Shown: in pieces, positions 46,601 through 52,600 of the stretch
Layout: every line of letters starts with the position of its first letter
Position numbering within the stretch: the first letter of the stretch is position 1
Program-made: the position numbers and the translations under genes
Notes under the pieces: model-generated
Seen by the model: only the letters and a program-made list of their open reading frames with translations
Databases searched by the model: none
Told to the model about the DNA's origin: nothing
From: Ottelia alismoides
Taxonomy: Eukaryota > Streptophyta > Magnoliopsida > Alismatales > Hydrocharitaceae
Direction: 5' to 3'
DNA length: 64,000 nucleotides
Assembly (NCBI GenBank): GCA_037367405.1
Contig: JAZKJV010003281.1
Coordinates: 1 to 64,000 of the forward strand

Positions 46601-49600
46601 ATATCCTACTATAAAGAAGCACAGTGCGCAACCAATATAAATTGAATCGAGCCAATTCCTTCCCAAAAAAGGGAACTTATCACAAGTCTTCTGGAGTTCT
46701 CTTAATCACAATTGCCAAGCTGTGGAGGGCAGGGCAAGATAATGCTCGGGGTGGAGCTCCCTGTGAGGGGTTGGAAGGATGTGGTGTACATGGCAATCAT
46801 GCAGTGGTTGCCGAGGGTGCAATTTTGGATGGGAGTCATGATAGAGTGTAATGGACGGTGATAACAAAGAGGGTGGAAATAATACACTGATCCTAATAAT
46901 CTAAAAAATGAAAAATTTCCCACCTAGTTTGTACTAATTTGTGTCGGAAGTTCCATCGATACATCAATTTGATCTTGATCCTACACGTCGATACTGTTTT
47001 GTAAATTATTATTTTTGACACCGTTCTCTTTTTTAATGTGCAATGCTTTTTATAAATTTAAAGAAACATAGCATGTTTATTGATCATTTCCTTCCATTTT
47101 TCTCCAAAATCCTTATAGGGAACTTGCAAAAGATTTCGTTGTCTCTGGTACAGCAAATGAGTCTCTTTATGGTGCTTGTGAGTCAATGTACAAGCCTGAC
47201 ATGGTAATGTTCTATTTTTTGAATTTGCCATGTTGACTTATTTATTCGCTGATCATAGTAAAATGGGGTTCCTTTGGGTATAGTAGCTATGTAAACACGA
47301 TTATAATTTATATCTTTTATCAATTGCGGATTCAGTAGGAATCATGAATATGGAACTGTATACTGCAGTAATACATATGAAGATGGAGGTAGGCACTAAA
47401 TTGCAAATAATATGCCTTCTGTTACATAATCAATTTCAGGAGTTTACTAACTCAGCTGAGAGTATATATCACTAGTTATCGATTAAAAAACTAAGAAGAT
47501 ACGAAAATAATTTGGCAAAGTACCTGACACCATTATTGAATTAACCGTTGTTTGTTTCAGTGACACTGTCACTGACCATTGTTTGTGTCAGTGGCACAAA
47601 TTACTGATTGAGCAAGTTAGGCTTTTTTTAGAAACGGTGGGATGGGCCTCCTTTAGAGGGCCATCCAAAAAATATATTAATAATAAAATAAGTATTTACA
47701 ATCGCCAGTAATCCAACAGGGCTCCAGCATGCCCAAGTACATTTTCGGGATAAAACTCGACCTCTCAAATATCACACTATTTCTGCCCAACCATATGCAC
47801 CATATTGTCGCACAAATCTTTAATCTATCCCTCTTTGAACATCCTCACCTCCTGCAGGAGTCCCAGAAGCCCTCCGCCAAACATCAACCGAGTCCGCACA
47901 CTCAAAGAAAAGATGGTTTCACATCCTCCGATGCGCTACCGCACCTACAACACTCCTCTAAAGCGTCGGGGAAGAGTCTTGCTCTTCATGTTGCCGTTAA
48001 TATCCGCACCCTCCGCAACAACCAAAGAAAGACCCTTACTCTGGACGGGATTCACCAGGACCAGAGCATACCACAGTCCCTCGAGACTACAGAATCCAAA
48101 TTGAAGGGTTGAGTAGCCAAAGATCTGCAAGCCTTCTGAACCGAGAAGGAACCGTCCCGTTAGCCCCAAGCGTCCCGCCTCACCGTCGGACCTGCTCGGC
48201 TGGAAAGCCGCCCAAACAGACATAGAAAATCACCCAATCTCTGATCCGACAACTCAGCCACAAAGGTAGGAGTCCAGGACCCGTCTACCCACACTTCGAC
48301 TACGCTTGAGCCAAAGCAAACAATCTCGGATAAAGATCACAGAGAGCACCTCCATCCGTTCAGTTGTCCCTCCAGAATCGAAACATACGACCATCCCCCA
48401 GTAAAGGCTGCAAATACCCAGATAAGTCTGGTAAGACTGAGCTAACCCCTTTCCAAAAATTTGTTCCTGCTCCTCCGCCGACTGCCTGGACCATCAGGCT
48501 AGAAGAAATACCATAGATCGCCCTGATAAGAGTGGAGCACATATCTCCTCCGGAACCCCAGATCTTTAGTACTCATTTAGCCAGCAACGCCTTATTCAAA
48601 ACGCCCAGATTTAGAACACCCAAGCTACCCTCTCTGGTAGGTGTAGAAACCATCGACCAATCCACCAAAGCCCAACCCCTGTCTCTCTGCGACGACGATC
48701 AGAAAAATCTACGCATCATAGACTCCAGCTTGGATTGGACCCTGACAGACAGGGCCCTCGTGGACACGAAGAAAATCGGGATGGCCGAGAGAACAACCCT
48801 AGTCAGCACTAGGCGACCACCCCTAGATAAAAGCGCCACCTTCCACCACGACAGCTTCTTCTCGGACTTCTCCACTAATGACGACCAGTCGACCTGACGC
48901 AATCTCCCCGTCAGAAGAGACAACCCCAAGTAGGAAATAGGCAAAGACTTCACTGGAGTTTCAAGAATTACACTGCACGCCTCCGAGTCCACTGCCGCCA
49001 TGTTAAAGGGCACGTAAGCTGATTTGGCGCCATTCACCCTCAGACCAGAGAGATCACCAAAGATATCAAGCATCGCCTTTACCGCTCTGCACTTCTCCAC
49101 ACCGCCTCCACAAAGAATAAGGTATCGTTCGCATACTGCAGAAGAGGAACAAATAGACCATCTCTGGAGAACCCACTGAAGAAACCACCCTCCTTCGCCA
49201 CCCTGGACATAACCGCCAAGGCATCAACCGTCAGAACGAATAATAGCGGGGTCAAAGGACACCCCTGTCACACACCCCTCTACGGCTGGAAGAAGCCACC
49301 CTCCTGCTTACCATTCACCCAAGTCGACAACGAAGCGGTAGTGACGCATCTCTTCATCCAGTCTACCCAGATATCTGGGAAGTCTTTCCACACCAAAGAG
49401 GCCCAAATGAACCTCCGACACATACTGTCATACACCTTAGAGAAATCAACATTCCAGAGAAAGCATGTGGTCCCTCTTCTCTTCCAATCAACAACCATCT
49501 CTGAAGCCATAACTACCCCATCCAGATGCTAGCGCCCCGGAACAAATGCGGACTGAAACGGAAGGATAAGGTTATCTAGTACACCGCGTAGCCGATTGGC

Positions 49601-52600
49601 CAACACCTTGGCCAAGATGAGGTAAATCGCGTTCGATAAGGCGATGGGACTGAAGTCCCCAAACCTAACAGCACCTTCTCTCTTCGACATCAAGAATATC
49701 AATGCTTTATTAATTTTCCATCCCCCTGTTTCCCCCCTAAACTCATTCAACATGGCCATGACGTCATCCTCCAACATCACCCAAAACTCCCTGTAGAAAC
49801 ACACCGGGAAGCCATCCGGTCCCGGGCAACTATCAGCGTTGAGATCGAAGACCGCTTTACGGACTTCCAATCTTGAAAACTCCGCCACGAGTGCCTGCCG
49901 CTGCACATCCGACAGATATCTAGGACCTCTTCCGGACCAGGTAGCCCTTGTAGATGGAAGGCGCCTACTGAGATGTCGAAATGCTCCACCAACGCCTTCC
50001 CGCTCTCCCTATCGCCACTAACAGTACTATCATCCTTTCTATGCTCATGAATCATATTTCTCCTTCTCCTTCCACTCGCCATCGCATGGTAGAAGAGAGT
50101 ATTGTTGTCCCCCTCTTTAGCCCATTTCTGCCTTGAACGCTGCCTCCATTCTACCTCTCTTCGTTTGTCTTCCTCAATCACCGCCCTATGCGAAGCCGCA
50201 AGCGCAATACTTTCCTCACTGCTCAATGCACGAGAGTCCTCTAGTCCGTCCAATCTTGCAAATTCTGCCACCGCGCCCTCGCGTTTCTCTGCCCTGCTCC
50301 GCCTTAACTCCTTACTATGGGAATTCAATCTTTCACGCAACAACTTTAATTTCCCAGCCAGTCTTTGTGTTGCCGAGCCCTCTTCCCTCACGAAACCCCA
50401 AAACTGAGAAACCAAGTCCCTGAAGGCGTCCTCCATGAGCCAGGGCCTCTCGAATCAAACAAAGATCGAGGGATACCCTCCCCCCCACGGAATCCCAACA
50501 AATGGGTGTGTGATCTGACCGCGACCTAGGTAGAGCCCGAGCCACGACAAGAGGGAAACTCTCCACCATCTTAGCAGAGATCAAGAATCTATCCAGCCTC
50601 GATCGCACTGAGGAACTACGCCAAGTGAACTTCATGTTACCAAGATCCACCACCTGCAGCCCCAAACAGCTCACGCAATCATCAAAACCCCCTGAACCGG
50701 GGTCTCTCCCTCCCCTTTGATTCGGACGGTCATGAGCAAACATAGTAACATTAAAATCCCCTCCGATCACCCAAGGTGCGTCCGGGAACCACCCTCTAGC
50801 CATGCACAATTCCTCCCACAGGGCCTCGTTTCCGACTCCCCCAGGTTCCCCATACACTGATGTAGCCAGAAATCTGCCTTCCCCGGATTGGCAATCAAGC
50901 AGGACCGAAATAGACCTGGAATCCACACTCTTCAACGACCGAAAACATGTCACCTTCCCACGTGAGGATCAGACCGTCGGCACTATCCACCGAAGCTACT
51001 GCTCTGAGCTCCGTCAGCTTTACACCCCCAACCGTTCTCCAAGAAGTTAGCTCCTAGCGAGCCAACTTCGTCTCCTGGAAGGAAGCCACATCTGTACCCC
51101 ATGACCACAAGAGCTCTCCCACCGCCTTCTTCTTCTCCCTGTCCCCCAACCCCCGCATATTCCATGATATAATCTTCATTTGGATCCACTCGGAGGGTTT
51201 TTGCTTGGTACAGATACCCCGAAACATTCCACAACCCGCACGTGAATGTCAGACTCCACAGTTGCCAGATCAGAGATACCCCCCTCATTATTAGGAATCT
51301 CCCCATGAGTTGGGCAAGAAAAGTCGCCACCAGCCGCACTGCAGGAGATGTGGGCCTCCCCTTTGTCTTCCAACTCCCGTTCAAGCCAAAGCTTGGCCTC
51401 AGGCTTACGACGATTCCGTGAGAAAAGCACAAGCGGGTCAGCTCGAACCCTCCTGTCGTTCCCACCCAAAGCCAACCTCCGTTCTCTACGCTTCCTCTCT
51501 GCGGCGAGGATACACTCCTGCATCTTTCGGCTCCGGGCCAGCTACAGTATTGACACCTCGCACTCCATCACCGTGGGTAAAACCATCCTCCACAGGCAGA
51601 CCAATCGGGCAAGAAAAGACAAAAGGCGACGATCTACCCCCAGGGCCCCACCCACAGGGCCCGAAAGGAAGCCAGCCGGAGCAGGCCCGCGAGAAATTTT
51701 CTGGCCTCCCCCTTCCCCTCCAGAGTCGCATGAAGAACCATCGATATCTGCCCGGGCAAGCCAACCGCCATCGGCCCCTCAAGGCCATCCCTACCACACG
51801 TTCCTGCGCCAATCCCCAATTCCTGACCAGAGCATATCGCCATGGCCTCAAATTTCAGTGAAATTCGATCGAATTTCTGTCGAATATCGATATCCAATTG
51901 AAATCGAAATTCGACCGAAATGACCGAAATATGGGGGTCCTAGTACAAAAAATGACCGAAATGACCGAAATTTCGGTTGAAATTCCATCGAAATTCTGTT
52001 TTGGTCGATATCGAAATGGTGACCGAAACCGACATTTAAGACCTTGCATATCGCTGCCCGCATGGGGTCCCACACTCCATCCCCCATCGAGAGGTCGGAC
52101 CCCCGAGCAGCAGCAGGATCCGCCACAAAGCCAAAAACCGAGCCTGAACTGCGTCCAGCAACTTCCCAGCACCCGGATCCGAAATCAGTACAACCCGACC
52201 CGAGCCTTCTTCAAATTCAGCACAAGGTCGACAAGAATTGCTCGCTCAATCAGGAGCGAGAATCGCACCCAAATCTTTCTTAAAATCAACACAAGGACGA
52301 TAAGAAGTGGCCGTCAAAACGGGAGCGAGAACCGTATTGCCATCAATCAATGCAGCAGACGAAACATCCGTCGAAACCATCGCACCCTCCTCCTGCGGAA
52401 TCGTGGCCTGGCCCACCCGCAATCCACGCGCACTCCTAGGAATCCCAACCATCGCCAGAGATACCACCGGATCCGGCTCACAGTCTGCCCGGCAGACCCT
52501 CCACCATCGAAGAGGACGACCTCTCCACGAGGGCGAGGCAAAGATGAAACACCGCCCTGCCGACCTTGAAAACCTTCGCCGGGGGGACCTAACACCCCGC

